64,000 nt of DNA, taken from positions 434,001 to 498,000 of the forward strand of contig BQOK01000001.1 in the NCBI GenBank assembly GCA_022835495.1, read 5' to 3'. Below, one piece after another: positions 8,284 to 16,970 of the stretch. The notes under the pieces are model-generated. The model was not told the origin of the DNA and did no database searches. It saw only the letters and a list, made by a program, of their open reading frames with translations. The DNA is from Oscillospiraceae bacterium. Its GTDB lineage: Bacteria; Bacillota; Clostridia; Oscillospirales; Ruminococcaceae. A program made the position numbers and the translations under genes. Each line of letters starts with the position of its first letter. Within the stretch, counting starts at the first letter, position 1.

Positions 8284-8385
8284 TTACGCGCCGCCCACCC
8301 CGCGGGTCTTTCCACAGCAAAACAGGCCTTTACCGGTAAAGTAAAAGCCGTAATAAAAATAGCTGGCGGAAAAAAGGCTTGCCAT
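8284..8385 (-). CDS. aroF leader peptide rich in Phe/Tyr
   Basis: A 33-codon open frame with ATG at 8385, a GAGGT site 7 nt upstream and TAA at 8286-8284. Nine of 33 residues are Phe or Tyr, and residues 9-16 read YFYYGFYF, seven aromatics in eight positions. It begins shortly after the promoter and ends 24 nt before the terminator stem. This is the signature of a ribosome-stalling leader peptide: low charged tRNA-Phe/Tyr would stall the ribosome on the aromatic run and favour readthrough into DAHP synthase. The peptide itself probably has no other function. Confidence 0.85.
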   Translation of the reverse strand: MASLFSASYFYYGFYFTGKGLFCCGKTRGVGGA

Positions 8386-8418
8386 GATACATACCTCGTG
8401 TGCGGTGGGATTGTGCCA

Positions 8419-8447
8419 AGCATAGCACGCCGTTTTGCTTTTGTCAA
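8419..8447 (-). promoter_or_regulatory. promoter of the aroF leader transcript
   Basis: Minus strand TTGACA (8447-8442), 17-bp spacer, TATGCT (8424-8419). It places the transcript start about 25 nt before the leader-peptide ATG. Confidence 0.8.
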
Positions 8448-8498
8448 GTAAAGCACGAAACTTTTTTCAAGGCCCCCGAAAATCGAAAAAGGGGCTTT

Positions 8499-9296
8499 TT
8501 ACAGGGGCACCTGCTCCGGCCTGCGGCCGCGGAACACGGTCACGGAATCGAACCCGAACCGTTTGGCCAGCGCCGCGCATTCCTCCACGCCGCGGCCCAC
8601 GTTGGACAGCTTGTGGGAGTCGCTTCCGATGGAAATGCGCCGGCCGCCCAGCCGCCGGTATTCGTACAATACACAGTCCGGCGGGCCAACCTTTTTCTGC
8701 CAGCCATCCAGGCCCGCGGCGTTTAGCTCCAGCGCATAGCCGCGGGAGACGCACTCGCGCAGAACGCCCGAAATGCGGTCCATGTATTGATCGAAGGAGG
8801 GAGTATAACCCTCGCGGCGCATGACCCGCAGCGGATAATCCAGATGGGCCAGCACGTCGAAGCCGCCGTGGCGCTCCATCGCAAGCACTTGGGCGAAATA
8901 TCCGCGCAAAAAGGCGTCGCAGTCCAGCGATGCAAAATCGTGGAAATAGATGTCCAGATCGTTGGGCATCACGTGCAGCGAGCCGATCACCAGATCGAAC
9001 GCATGGGTGCGCAGAAAGGCGTCCGCCGCCGGGTCCGCATGCACCTGCCCCAGCTCGATGCCGGCCAGCAGCTCCAGCCGGCCGGCAAAGGCTTCTTTTG
9101 CCGCGCGCACCGCCTGCACACAGCCCTCGATGTCCCGGTTTTCCGCCGGGCCGTGCCGGTGGTAAAAATCCAGATGATCGGTGATGGCGATGATCCCAAG
9201 CCCGCGGGCAAGGGCCGCGCGCGCCTTGGCCAGCGGGCTTTGGGGGAACTGGGCGTCCATGGAATATTCGGTGTGCATGTGCAGATCGACAAGCAT
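8499..9296 (-). CDS. PHP-domain phosphatase (histidinol-phosphatase, HisJ type)
   Basis: 265 residues from the ATG at 9296, which has GGAGG 6 nt upstream; longer upstream readings lack a ribosome site. Metal-binding motifs of the PHP superfamily: VDLHMHTEYSMDA, ITDHLDFYH, IGSLHVM, AHLDYPLR and GSDSHKLSNVG. This fits HisJ-type histidinol-phosphate phosphatases (last-but-one step of histidine synthesis), although no other his gene is in the window, so another phosphoester is possible. Cytosolic. Confidence 0.8.
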   Translation of the reverse strand: MLVDLHMHTEYSMDAQFPQSPLAKARAALARGLGIIAITDHLDFYHRHGPAENRDIEGCVQAVRAAKEAFAGRLELLAGIELGQVHADPAADAFLRTHAFDLVIGSLHVMPNDLDIYFHDFASLDCDAFLRGYFAQVLAMERHGGFDVLAHLDYPLRVMRREGYTPSFDQYMDRISGVLRECVSRGYALELNAAGLDGWQKKVGPPDCVLYEYRRLGGRRISIGSDSHKLSNVGRGVEECAALAKRFGFDSVTVFRGRRPEQVPL

Positions 9297-9398
9297 CGCG
9301 TGCCTCCGGGGCCGGGGCCTGCCGGGCGTGGGCGCGGCGGGCCGTATTTTTTTCATTGTAGCATGCGCGGGCCCCCGCCGCAAGGCGGGGGCAGGCCC

Positions 9399-9428
9399 TT
9401 GCGCGGGGCACAGCGAAAGCTTTATAAT
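9399..9428 (+). promoter_or_regulatory. promoter of the YbaK-type gene
   Basis: TTGCGC (9399-9404), 18-bp spacer, TATAAT (9423-9428), about 30 nt before the ATG at 9457. Confidence 0.6.
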
Positions 9429-9456
9429 AGGGAAAAAAGAAAGAGGCGAGGGAAGG

Positions 9457-9936
9457 ATGGCGCAGCCCAAGACCAACGCCATGCGCATGCTGGAAAAGGA
9501 AAAGGTGGCGTACACCTTTCATGAATACCCCCATGACGACGGCGCGATCGACGGCCTGGCCGTGGCCGGCAAGCTGGGGCAGGATCCGGCCCGGGTGTTC
9601 AAGACCCTGGTCACACAGGGGGCGAGCCGGGCGTTTTATGTGTTCGTGATCCCGGTGGCGGCAGAGCTGGACCTGAAAAAGGCCGCCCGGGCGGTGGGGG
9701 AAAAGAGCGTGGCCATGCTGCACGTGGCGGATCTTTTAAAGACCACCGGCTACATCCGGGGCGGGTGCAGCCCGGTGGGCATGAAAAAGCGCTTTGTGAC
9801 GGTGGTGGACACCTCGGCAGAAAACTGGCCCACCATTATGGTGAGCGCGGGGCGAATCGGCGCGCAGGTGGAGCTGCGGCCCGCCGACCTTTTGGCGGTG
9901 ACGGGCGCAGCTTGGGGAGAGCTTGTGATGCAGTGA
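9457..9936 (+). CDS. ybaK: YbaK/EbsC-type Cys-tRNA(Pro) deacylase
   Basis: 159 residues, the usual length. Removes cysteine mischarged onto tRNA-Pro, a trans-editing activity. Conserved features include the KTL lysine region (ARVFKTLVTQG), PVAAELDLKKAA, GYIRGGCSPVGMKK and the C-terminal IMVSAGRIGAQVEL block. The ATG follows GGGAAGG. Monocistronic with its own promoter. The distinction between Cys-tRNA(Pro) deacylase and related editing paralogues is by family resemblance. Confidence 0.9.
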   Translation: MAQPKTNAMRMLEKEKVAYTFHEYPHDDGAIDGLAVAGKLGQDPARVFKTLVTQGASRAFYVFVIPVAAELDLKKAARAVGEKSVAMLHVADLLKTTGYIRGGCSPVGMKKRFVTVVDTSAENWPTIMVSAGRIGAQVELRPADLLAVTGAAWGELVMQ

Positions 9937-10056
9937 AATTTTGTACAGGAAGTATGACTAATCGCCTTTTCAATTGGTAATTGTGCCAAAAAACGAGGCA
10001 AAAATTGCCCCCGAGAAGCGATTGTTCTGAAAATCCGGAAAGGGATGGAAAACGGG

Positions 10057-10085
10057 TTGCATTTTGGCGGCCCACACCTTAAACT
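10057..10085 (+). promoter_or_regulatory. promoter upstream of the 6S-like RNA/purE
   Basis: TTGCAT (10057-10062), 17-bp spacer, TAAACT (10080-10085). It predicts transcription from about 10092, the start of a long foldable non-coding segment. Confidence 0.6.
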
Positions 10086-10091
10086 AAAGGC

Positions 10092-10276
10092 AGAGAGCTT
10101 GCCGGAACAGGCCGTGCCTGGGCTGGTGAGCCGTGTTGTTTTTCAAGGGGGTGCGAGCATGGGAAACAAAGCGCGTTGCTGCCTGGGCAAGGCTTTGGAG
10201 GCGGGGCACAGCCATGCCGCGCCCTGCCGCCGCCTGTGCAAGGGGCAGAGCAGCCGCAGGACAAACGCACGCTAAA
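10092..10276 (+). ncRNA. ssrS: candidate 6S RNA upstream of purE
   Basis: About 190 nt with no credible reading frame, bounded by a promoter and a terminator. It folds as one long rod: 10129-10141 pairs with 10263-10273 (closing arm), then a large unpaired central region, then GTTGCT (10175) with AGCAGC (10249), an inner arm GCAAGGC/GCCTGTGC and a perfect 8-bp apical stem GGCGGGGC (10200)/GCCCTGCC (10221). Length, rod-with-bubble shape and position before purine genes match 6S RNA as known in several bacteria. Primary-sequence conservation could not be checked, so an unknown leader RNA is the alternative. Confidence 0.45.
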
Positions 10277-10310
10277 GGCCGTGGTGCAAGCGCACCACGC
10301 CTTTTTCTTT
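10277..10310 (+). terminator. terminator between the RNA gene and purE
   Basis: GGCCGTGGTGC, AAGC loop, GCACCACGCC, followed by TTTTTCTTTT. It ends the upstream RNA; purE must be reached by readthrough or by a promoter not seen. Confidence 0.85.
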
Positions 10311-10361
10311 TGCCCGGCCGCAGGGGCCGGGCGCAAGCTGAAAGATGGAGGCAGTAAAAGT

Positions 10362-10865
10362 ATGGAACGCAAGAAAGTAGCGATCCTGATGGGCAGCGAC
10401 AGCGACTGGCCCACCGTGAAGGGCGCCTGCGCCGAACTGAAACGCCTGGGCGTGCCCTTCGAGGCGCATATCCTCAGCGCCCACCGCACCCCGGCCCCGG
10501 CGGCCGAGTTTGCAAAAAATGCCCGGGCAAACGGCTTTGGCGCCGTGATCTGCGCCGCGGGCATGGCCGCGCACCTGGCGGGGGCCATTGCGGCCAACAC
10601 CACCCTGCCGGTGATCGGCATCCCCATGAAAGGCGGCGCTGCGGACGGCCTGGACGCCCTGCTTGCCACCGTGCAGATGCCCAGCGGCATCCCGGTGGCC
10701 ACCGTGGCCCTGAACGGGGCCAAGAACGCGGCCATTCTGGCCGCCCAGATGCTGGCCGTGACCGACGGGGAGCTGGCCGCCGCGCTGGACGCCGACCGCG
10801 CCGCCATGGCGGCCCAGATCGCCGCCAAGGAGGACAAGCTCCAGGCCGAGCTGGCCGCGCTATAA
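10362..10865 (+). CDS. purE: N5-carboxyaminoimidazole ribonucleotide mutase
   Basis: 167 residues, normal for class I PurE. Step 6 of purine synthesis (carboxylation of AIR to CAIR). Motifs: MGSDSDWPTVKGAC, ILSAHRTPAP, ICAAGMAAHLAGAIA, PVIGIPMKGG and the conserved MPSGIPVATVALNGA. First gene of a ten-gene purine cluster. No purK partner is present in the window, so either PurK lies elsewhere or this enzyme works with CO2 directly. GGAGG lies 10 nt before the ATG. Confidence 0.95.
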   Translation: MERKKVAILMGSDSDWPTVKGACAELKRLGVPFEAHILSAHRTPAPAAEFAKNARANGFGAVICAAGMAAHLAGAIAANTTLPVIGIPMKGGAADGLDALLATVQMPSGIPVATVALNGAKNAAILAAQMLAVTDGELAAALDADRAAMAAQIAAKEDKLQAELAAL

Positions 10866-10948
10866 AAGCGCGGGGCGTTCTTGCATGGAACAAGCGGTAT
10901 TTTTGGGGAAATAAAAAACAAAAACGAACGGAAAAGGAGAAATTTATC

Positions 10949-11656
<708 letters not shown>

Positions 11657-11761
11657 AAAGGCCCTGCACTGCAAAGCACAGAGGGGAAAAGGCGCGGCCC
11701 TGCGGCCGTGTACGCAGCAGGGCGCCCTGCCAAAGATTCAAGGATGGGAACAGGAGAGACA

Positions 11762-13201
11762 ATGGAGCATTTTGATTCAAAAATCCACGAGGAGTGCGGT
11801 GTGTTCGGCGTTTACCGCCGGGACCCGGAGCAGGATGTGGTGGCCACCACCTATTACGGCCTGTACGCCCTGCAGCACCGCGGCCAGGAGAGCTGCGGCA
11901 TGGCGGTGAACGACGACGGCGTGATCTACAAGCGCCGCGAGCTGGGGCTGGTGAACGAGGTGTTCACCAAAGAGGCGATGGAGACCATGCCCCGGGGCAA
12001 TATGTGCATCGGCCACTGCCGCTACGCCACCACCGGCACCCCGCTGCGGGCCAACGCCCAGCCTTTTGTGATCCGGCATGTGAAAGGCCCCATGGCCCTG
12101 GCCCACAACGGCAACCTGACCAACGCCGCCGAGCTGCGGGAGGAATTTGAGCTGGCGGGGGGGATCTTTCACTCCACCTCGGACACCGAGGTGATCGCCT
12201 ATGCCATCACCCGGCAGCGGCTTTCGAGCCACAGCATTGAAGAGGCGGTGGAGAAGACCATGCCGCAGCTGGGGGGCGCTTACAGCCTGGTGGTCATGAG
12301 CCCCCGCAAGCTGATCGCCGCCCGCGACCCCCACGGCTTCCGGCCCTTGTGCCTGGGCAAATTGGGCGGCAGCGACGTGATCGCCAGCGAGAGCTGCGCG
12401 ATCCTGGCAGCCGGGGGCGAGTTCGTGCGGGACGTGGAGCCCGGCGAGATCGTGGTGTTCGACGAGAGCGGCATGCGCAGCATCCGCACCCACTGCGGCC
12501 AGCCCAGCAGCATGTGTGTGTTCGAGTATGTTTACATCGCACGGCCGGATTCGGTGGTGGACGGCGCGTCCGTGCACCGGGCGCGCCGGCGCGCCGGCGC
12601 CTTTTTGGCGCTGGAGCACCCGGTGCAGGCCGACGTGGTGATCGGCGTGCCGGACTCCGGCCTGGACGCGGCGCTGGGCTATTCCCAGCAGAGCGGCATC
12701 CCCTACGGCATCGGCTTTTTGAAGAACAAATACATCGGCCGGACCTTTATCCAGCCCAACCAGAAGCTGCGGGAGAACACGGTGCGCATCAAGCTGAACC
12801 CCATCTCGGACACGGTGAAGGGCAAGCGGGTGGCGCTGGTGGACGACTCCATCGTGCGGGGCACCACCTCCAAGCAGATCGTGCAGCTGCTGCGGGAGGC
12901 GGGCGCCACCGAGGTGCATTTCCTCTCCTCGGCGCCCATGTTCCTGTACCCCTGCTACTTCGGCGTGGATGTGGACAGCCGCGACAACCTGATCGCCGCG
13001 AACCACACCCTGGAGGAGATGACCGGGATGCTGGGGGTGGACAGCTTGGGCTTTTTGAGCGTGGAGGGCGTGAAGAAGATCGCCGAGGGCTGCACCTGCG
13101 GCCTGTGCACCGGCTGCTTTACCGGCGATTACCCGGCCCCGGTGCCCAAGGCGCCCTGCAAGAACAAGTTTGAGCACAAGCTTTCGGAGAGCAACGACTG
13201 A
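11762..13201 (+). CDS. purF: amidophosphoribosyltransferase
   Basis: 479 residues from the ATG at 11762 (AGGAGAG site). The first committed step: PRPP plus glutamine to phosphoribosylamine. A short propeptide is followed by HEECGVFGVY, the Cys becoming the N-terminal nucleophile after processing, and RQESCGMAV-like class II amidotransferase motifs. The PRPP-binding loop is VALVDDSIVRGTTS. The terminal cysteines in CTCGLCTGC fit the [4Fe-4S]-containing B. subtilis type, which is oxygen-labile and suits an anaerobe. Confidence 0.97.
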   Translation: MEHFDSKIHEECGVFGVYRRDPEQDVVATTYYGLYALQHRGQESCGMAVNDDGVIYKRRELGLVNEVFTKEAMETMPRGNMCIGHCRYATTGTPLRANAQPFVIRHVKGPMALAHNGNLTNAAELREEFELAGGIFHSTSDTEVIAYAITRQRLSSHSIEEAVEKTMPQLGGAYSLVVMSPRKLIAARDPHGFRPLCLGKLGGSDVIASESCAILAAGGEFVRDVEPGEIVVFDESGMRSIRTHCGQPSSMCVFEYVYIARPDSVVDGASVHRARRRAGAFLALEHPVQADVVIGVPDSGLDAALGYSQQSGIPYGIGFLKNKYIGRTFIQPNQKLRENTVRIKLNPISDTVKGKRVALVDDSIVRGTTSKQIVQLLREAGATEVHFLSSAPMFLYPCYFGVDVDSRDNLIAANHTLEEMTGMLGVDSLGFLSVEGVKKIAEGCTCGLCTGCFTGDYPAPVPKAPCKNKFEHKLSESND

Positions 13202-13228
13202 ACGACTTTGTAAAAGGAGCCAACCGCC

Positions 13229-14269
13229 ATGGAAAAAAGTTTTTCTGCCAGTTACGCCGCCGCCGGCGTGGACATTACCGCCGGCTACCGCGCGGTGGAG
13301 CTGATGAAGCAGCACGTGGCCCGCACCATGACCCCCGGCGCCATTGGGGGGCTGGGCGGCTTCGGCGGCCTGTTTGAGCTGGACTGCACCGACATGCCCC
13401 ACCCGGTGCTGGTTTCCGGCACGGACGGCGTGGGCACCAAGCTCAAGCTGGCCTTTTTGCTGGACAAGCACGACACCGTGGGCATTGACTGCGTGGCCAT
13501 GTGCGTGAACGACGTGGTGTGCGCGGGCGCAAAGCCCCTGATCTTTTTGGACTATATCGCCTGCGGCAAAAACCAGCCGGAAAAGATCGCCCAGCTGGTG
13601 GCCGGCGTGGCCGAGGGCTGCGTGCAGGCCGGATGCGCCCTGGTGGGCGGCGAAACCGCCGAAATGCCGGGCTTTTACCCGGTGGACGAGTACGACCTGG
13701 CGGGCTTTACCGTGGGCGCGGTGGACAAGAGCAGGATTCTGGACAATTCCGCCATGGAGCCGGGCGACGCCATCATCGCGCTGCCCTCGTCGGGCGTGCA
13801 CTCCAACGGCTTTTCGCTGGTGCGCCGGGTGTTCGACCTGGAAAAGCGGCCCGAGGTGCTGGGCCAGTTCCACGCGGACCTGGGCTGCACGCTGGGCCAG
13901 GCGCTGCTGGCCCCCACAAAAATTTACGTCAAGCCCGTGCTGGCCGTGCTGGCCGAGCTGCCGGTAAAAGGCGTGTCGCACATCACGGGCGGCGGCTTTT
14001 ACGAGAACATCCCCCGCAGCCTGAAAAAGGGCTGCTGCGCCCGGATCAAAAAAGAGGACGTGCGCACCCCCGCGCTGTTCCGCCACATCCAGCAGGCGGG
14101 CGAGATCCCCGAGCGGGACATGTTCAACACCTTTAACATGGGCGTAGGCATGACGCTGATCGTGGCGCAAAAAGACGCGGCCCGGGCCCTTGAGATTCTG
14201 CGGGCCGCGGGCGAGGACGCTTACTTATTGGGCCAGGTGGCCGCGGGCGAGGGGCTGGAGCTATGCTGA
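13229..14269 (+). CDS. purM: phosphoribosylformylglycinamidine cyclo-ligase (AIR synthase)
   Basis: 346 residues. Closes FGAM to AIR with ATP (step 5). Family motifs: AAGVDITAGYRAVELMK, VSGTDGVGTKLKLAF, MCVNDVVCAGAKPLIFLDYIACGK, GGETAEMPGFY and GGGFYENIPR. An AAAAGGAG site precedes the ATG. Its stop overlaps the purN start by 7 nt, showing coupled translation. Confidence 0.97.
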   Translation: MEKSFSASYAAAGVDITAGYRAVELMKQHVARTMTPGAIGGLGGFGGLFELDCTDMPHPVLVSGTDGVGTKLKLAFLLDKHDTVGIDCVAMCVNDVVCAGAKPLIFLDYIACGKNQPEKIAQLVAGVAEGCVQAGCALVGGETAEMPGFYPVDEYDLAGFTVGAVDKSRILDNSAMEPGDAIIALPSSGVHSNGFSLVRRVFDLEKRPEVLGQFHADLGCTLGQALLAPTKIYVKPVLAVLAELPVKGVSHITGGGFYENIPRSLKKGCCARIKKEDVRTPALFRHIQQAGEIPERDMFNTFNMGVGMTLIVAQKDAARALEILRAAGEDAYLLGQVAAGEGLELC

Positions 14270-14859
14270 AGATCGCGGTGCTGGTGAGCGGCGGCGGCAC
14301 CAATCTGCAGGCCATTCTGGACAGCCAGGCCCGGGGTGAAAACCCCCACGGCCATGTGGCGCTGGTGGTGGCCTCGAAGCCCGGCGTGTATGCGCTGGAG
14401 CGGGCCGAAAAAGCGGGCGTGCCGGGCGTGGTGGTGTGCCGGAAGAACTACGCCGGCAGCGAGGCCTTTGACGCGGCGCTGCTGGCGGCGCTGCGCGGGC
14501 ACGGCATCGACCTGGTGGTGCTGGCGGGCTTTTTGTCGATCCTGGGGCCCAGCGTGATCGCCGCCTACCCCGAGCGGATCTTAAACGTGCACCCCAGCCT
14601 GATCCCCAGCTTCTGCGGCGAGGGGATGTACGGCCTGCGGGTGCACCAGGCGGCCCTGGCCAAGGGGGTAAAGGTGACCGGCGCCACGGTGCACTTTGTG
14701 AACGAGGTGTGCGACGGCGGCCGCATCCTTGCCCAGCAGGCGGTGGCGGTGCTGCCCGGCGACACCCCCGAGACCCTGCAAAAGCGGGTGATGGAACAGG
14801 CCGAGTGGAAGCTGCTGCCCGCCGCCCTGGCCCAGGTCTGCGAAGAATACGATAAGTAA
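14263..14859 (+). CDS. purN: phosphoribosylglycinamide formyltransferase
   Basis: 198 residues. Transfers formyl from 10-formyl-THF to GAR (step 3). Motifs: VLVSGGGTNLQAI, VLAGFLSILGP, the catalytic NVHPSLIPSFCG and TGATVHFVNEVCDGG. It overlaps purM. Its folate cofactor links it to fhs at 61.9 kb. Confidence 0.97.
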   Translation: MLKIAVLVSGGGTNLQAILDSQARGENPHGHVALVVASKPGVYALERAEKAGVPGVVVCRKNYAGSEAFDAALLAALRGHGIDLVVLAGFLSILGPSVIAAYPERILNVHPSLIPSFCGEGMYGLRVHQAALAKGVKVTGATVHFVNEVCDGGRILAQQAVAVLPGDTPETLQKRVMEQAEWKLLPAALAQVCEEYDK

Positions 14860-14890
14860 AATTGCAAATTGATATTACGGGAGGTCAACT

Positions 14891-15631
14891 ATGGAACAGC
14901 TGGATCTGTACCGCCTGCTGCGGGAAAACGCCTACCCCGGGCGGGGAATCGTGCTGGGGATCGCCCCCGGCGGCACAAAGGCGGCCATCGCGTACTTTAT
15001 CATGGGCCGCAGCGCCAACAGCCGCAACCGGGTGTTCGACCCGGTGCCGGAGATCGGCGGGATCCGCACCATGGCGGCGGACCCGGCCAGGCTGGAGGAC
15101 CCGAGCCTGATCATTTATAACCCGGTGCGCGCGCTGGGGAACGCGCACATTGTGACCAACGGCGACCAGACCGACACGGTGTATGAATTCATGAGCGGGG
15201 GCGGCACCTTTGAGGAGGCCCTGCGCACCCGCACCTTTGAGCCGGACGGCCCGAACTGGACCCCCCGCATCAGCGGCCTGGTGGAGCTGGAAGACGGCGC
15301 CTGCCGCTACAAGCTCTCGATCCTGAAAAGCGCCGACGGCAACGGCGGGAGCTGCCGCCGCTATTTTTACGAGTACCCGCAGCCGGTAGCGGGCGAGGGG
15401 CATTTCCTTCACACCTACCGCTGCGACGGCAGCCCCATCCCCAGCTTTGAGGGCGAGCCGGAACGGGTGGCGGTGCCCGCCGGGCCGGAGGAATTTGCCA
15501 CCGGCCTGTGGGCGGCCCTGGACCCGGACAACAAGGTGAGCCTGTTCGTGCGGTACATCGAGCTTGCCACGGGCGAGACCGAGGATGTGATCATCAACAA
15601 ATACGACGCTGTGTGGGAGGAAGAGGAATGA
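14891..15631 (+). CDS. purO: PurO-type IMP cyclohydrolase
   Basis: 246 residues resembling the archaeal-type IMP cyclohydrolase family, not the PurH N-terminal domain. Visible features are RGIVLGIAPGGTKAAIAYFIMGRSANSRNR near the start (two adjoining blocks), SLIIYNPVRALGNAHIVTNGDQTDT and TPRISGL. It would close FAICAR to IMP (last step). It sits directly before a transformylase-only protein, and the two overlap by ATGA, so a split two-protein module replaces bifunctional PurH. The GGGAGG site is 7 nt from the ATG. The symbol is by family analogy. Confidence 0.85.
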   Translation: MEQLDLYRLLRENAYPGRGIVLGIAPGGTKAAIAYFIMGRSANSRNRVFDPVPEIGGIRTMAADPARLEDPSLIIYNPVRALGNAHIVTNGDQTDTVYEFMSGGGTFEEALRTRTFEPDGPNWTPRISGLVELEDGACRYKLSILKSADGNGGSCRRYFYEYPQPVAGEGHFLHTYRCDGSPIPSFEGEPERVAVPAGPEEFATGLWAALDPDNKVSLFVRYIELATGETEDVIINKYDAVWEEEE

Positions 15632-16800
15632 CCGAACTGGAACTGAAATACGGCTGCAACCCAAACCAGAAGCCCGCCCGCATTTTTATGGAACAGGGCG
15701 AGCTGCCGGTGACCGTGCTGAACGGCAAGCCCGGCTACATCAATTTTTTGGACGCGCTGAACTCCTGGCAGCTGGTGAAGGAGCTGAAGGAGGCCACCGG
15801 CCTGCCCGCCGCGGCGTCCTTTAAGCATGTGTCCCCCGCGGGCGCGGCCCTGGGCCTGCCGCTGGACGATACCCTGAAAAAGATGTATTTCTGCGAGGGG
15901 CTGACCCTGAGCCCCCTGGCCTGCGCCTATGCCCGCGCCCGCGGCGCGGACCGTATGTCCAGCTTCGGCGACTGGATCGCCCTTTCGGACGAATGCGACG
16001 AGAGCTGCGCAAGGGTGATCCAGCACGAGGTGACGGACGGGGTGATCGCCCCGGGTTACACCCCGGCGGCGCTGGAAATCTTAAAGTCCAAGCGCAAGGG
16101 CGGCTACAACATCGTGCAGATCGACCCCGCCTATGTGCCTGCGGCCGTGGAGCACAAGCAGGTGTTCGGCGTGACCTTTGAGCAGGGCCGCAACGACCTG
16201 AGGATCAGCGAGGACATGCTGGAAAACCTGGTCACCGACAACAAGACCCTGACCCCGGAGCAAAAGCGGGATCTGGTGCTGTGCCTGATCACCCTGAAAT
16301 ACACCCAGTCCAACTCGGTCTGCTATGCCCAGGGCGGGCAGGTGATCGGGGTGGGCGCGGGCCAGCAGAGCCGCATCCACTGCACCCGGCTGGCGGGCAA
16401 CAAGGCCGACATCTGGCAGCTGCGCCACCACCCCAAGGTGCTGGCCCTGCCCTTCCGCGACGACGTGAGCCGCCCCAACCGCGACAACGCCATTGACGTG
16501 TATATCAGCGACGAGTGGGAGGACGTGATCGGCGACGGGGTGTGGGCCGAGACCTTTACCCGGCAGCCCGAGCCCCTGACCGCCGCCGAGAAAAAAGAAT
16601 GGCTGGCGGCCGTGCGCGGCGTGGTTTTGGGCAGCGACGCCTTCTTCCCCTTCGGCGACAACATCGAGCGCGCCCGCCGCAGCGGCGTGGAGGCCATTGT
16701 GGAGCCGGGCGGTTCCATCCGGGACGCGCAGGTGATCGAGACCTGCAACAAATACGGCATCGCCATGGCCTTTTGCGGCCTGCGGCTGTTCCACCATTAA
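15628..16800 (+). CDS. purH: AICAR transformylase (PurH C-terminal domain only)
   Basis: 390 residues corresponding to the formyltransferase domain of PurH: ELELKYGCNPNQKPARIF, AAASFKHVSPAGAAL (Lys-His active site), RMSSFGDWIALSD, TLKYTQSNSV and SDAFFPFGDNIERA. It adds the second purine formyl group from 10-formyl-THF to AICAR. The cyclohydrolase domain is absent, supplied by the overlapping upstream gene. Slow flux here would raise ZMP/ZTP, the ligand family of the riboswitch at 54.2 kb. Confidence 0.93.
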   Translation: MTELELKYGCNPNQKPARIFMEQGELPVTVLNGKPGYINFLDALNSWQLVKELKEATGLPAAASFKHVSPAGAALGLPLDDTLKKMYFCEGLTLSPLACAYARARGADRMSSFGDWIALSDECDESCARVIQHEVTDGVIAPGYTPAALEILKSKRKGGYNIVQIDPAYVPAAVEHKQVFGVTFEQGRNDLRISEDMLENLVTDNKTLTPEQKRDLVLCLITLKYTQSNSVCYAQGGQVIGVGAGQQSRIHCTRLAGNKADIWQLRHHPKVLALPFRDDVSRPNRDNAIDVYISDEWEDVIGDGVWAETFTRQPEPLTAAEKKEWLAAVRGVVLGSDAFFPFGDNIERARRSGVEAIVEPGGSIRDAQVIETCNKYGIAMAFCGLRLFHH

Positions 16801-16830
16801 AAAATGAGCGCCGGGCCGGTTTCTGTATGC

Positions 16831-16836
16831 TATAAT
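16831..16836 (+). promoter_or_regulatory. possible internal promoter before purD
   Basis: An extended -10, TGCTATAAT, lies in the purH-purD gap; no good -35 is seen. The same 9-mer recurs at other promoters in the window. Confidence 0.35.
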
Positions 16837-16868
16837 AGCAGCAAACCGCAGGCCGGCCCGGCAAAAAG

Positions 16869-16902
16869 TGAAAAAGCCAGGCGGCCTGTGACCGCCTGGC
16901 TT
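16869..16902 (-). terminator. minus-strand terminator-like hairpin between purH and purD
   Basis: AAGCCAGGCGG and CCGCCTGGCTT form an 11-bp stem. The T tract follows on the minus strand, so it would stop antisense rather than sense transcription. Confidence 0.5.
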
Positions 16903-16970
16903 GCGCCGTGTTATAAACAAGCAAAAAACACGCCTTTTCAGGGCCGGACAGAAAAGGGAGAGGATCGCCA

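Noticed and set aside
8274-8456. A 60-codon minus frame overlapping the aroF leader
   Set aside because: Begins at the promoter, lacks a ribosome site, and is in a different frame from the aromatic-rich peptide.
10045-10275. Short overlapping plus-strand frames upstream of purE
   Set aside because: Cys/Arg/Ala-rich with no start signals; the segment is better explained as a structured RNA.
9937-10360. Purine riboswitch or ZTP riboswitch before purE
   Set aside because: Neither the guanine-aptamer core nor the GACTGGCG/CCGCCTGGGCA pair of the ZTP class could be found in the correct order.
11777-14170. A 797-codon minus-strand open frame
   Set aside because: Antisense shadow of purF and purM; composition dominated by His/Gly/Val/Ala with no domain.
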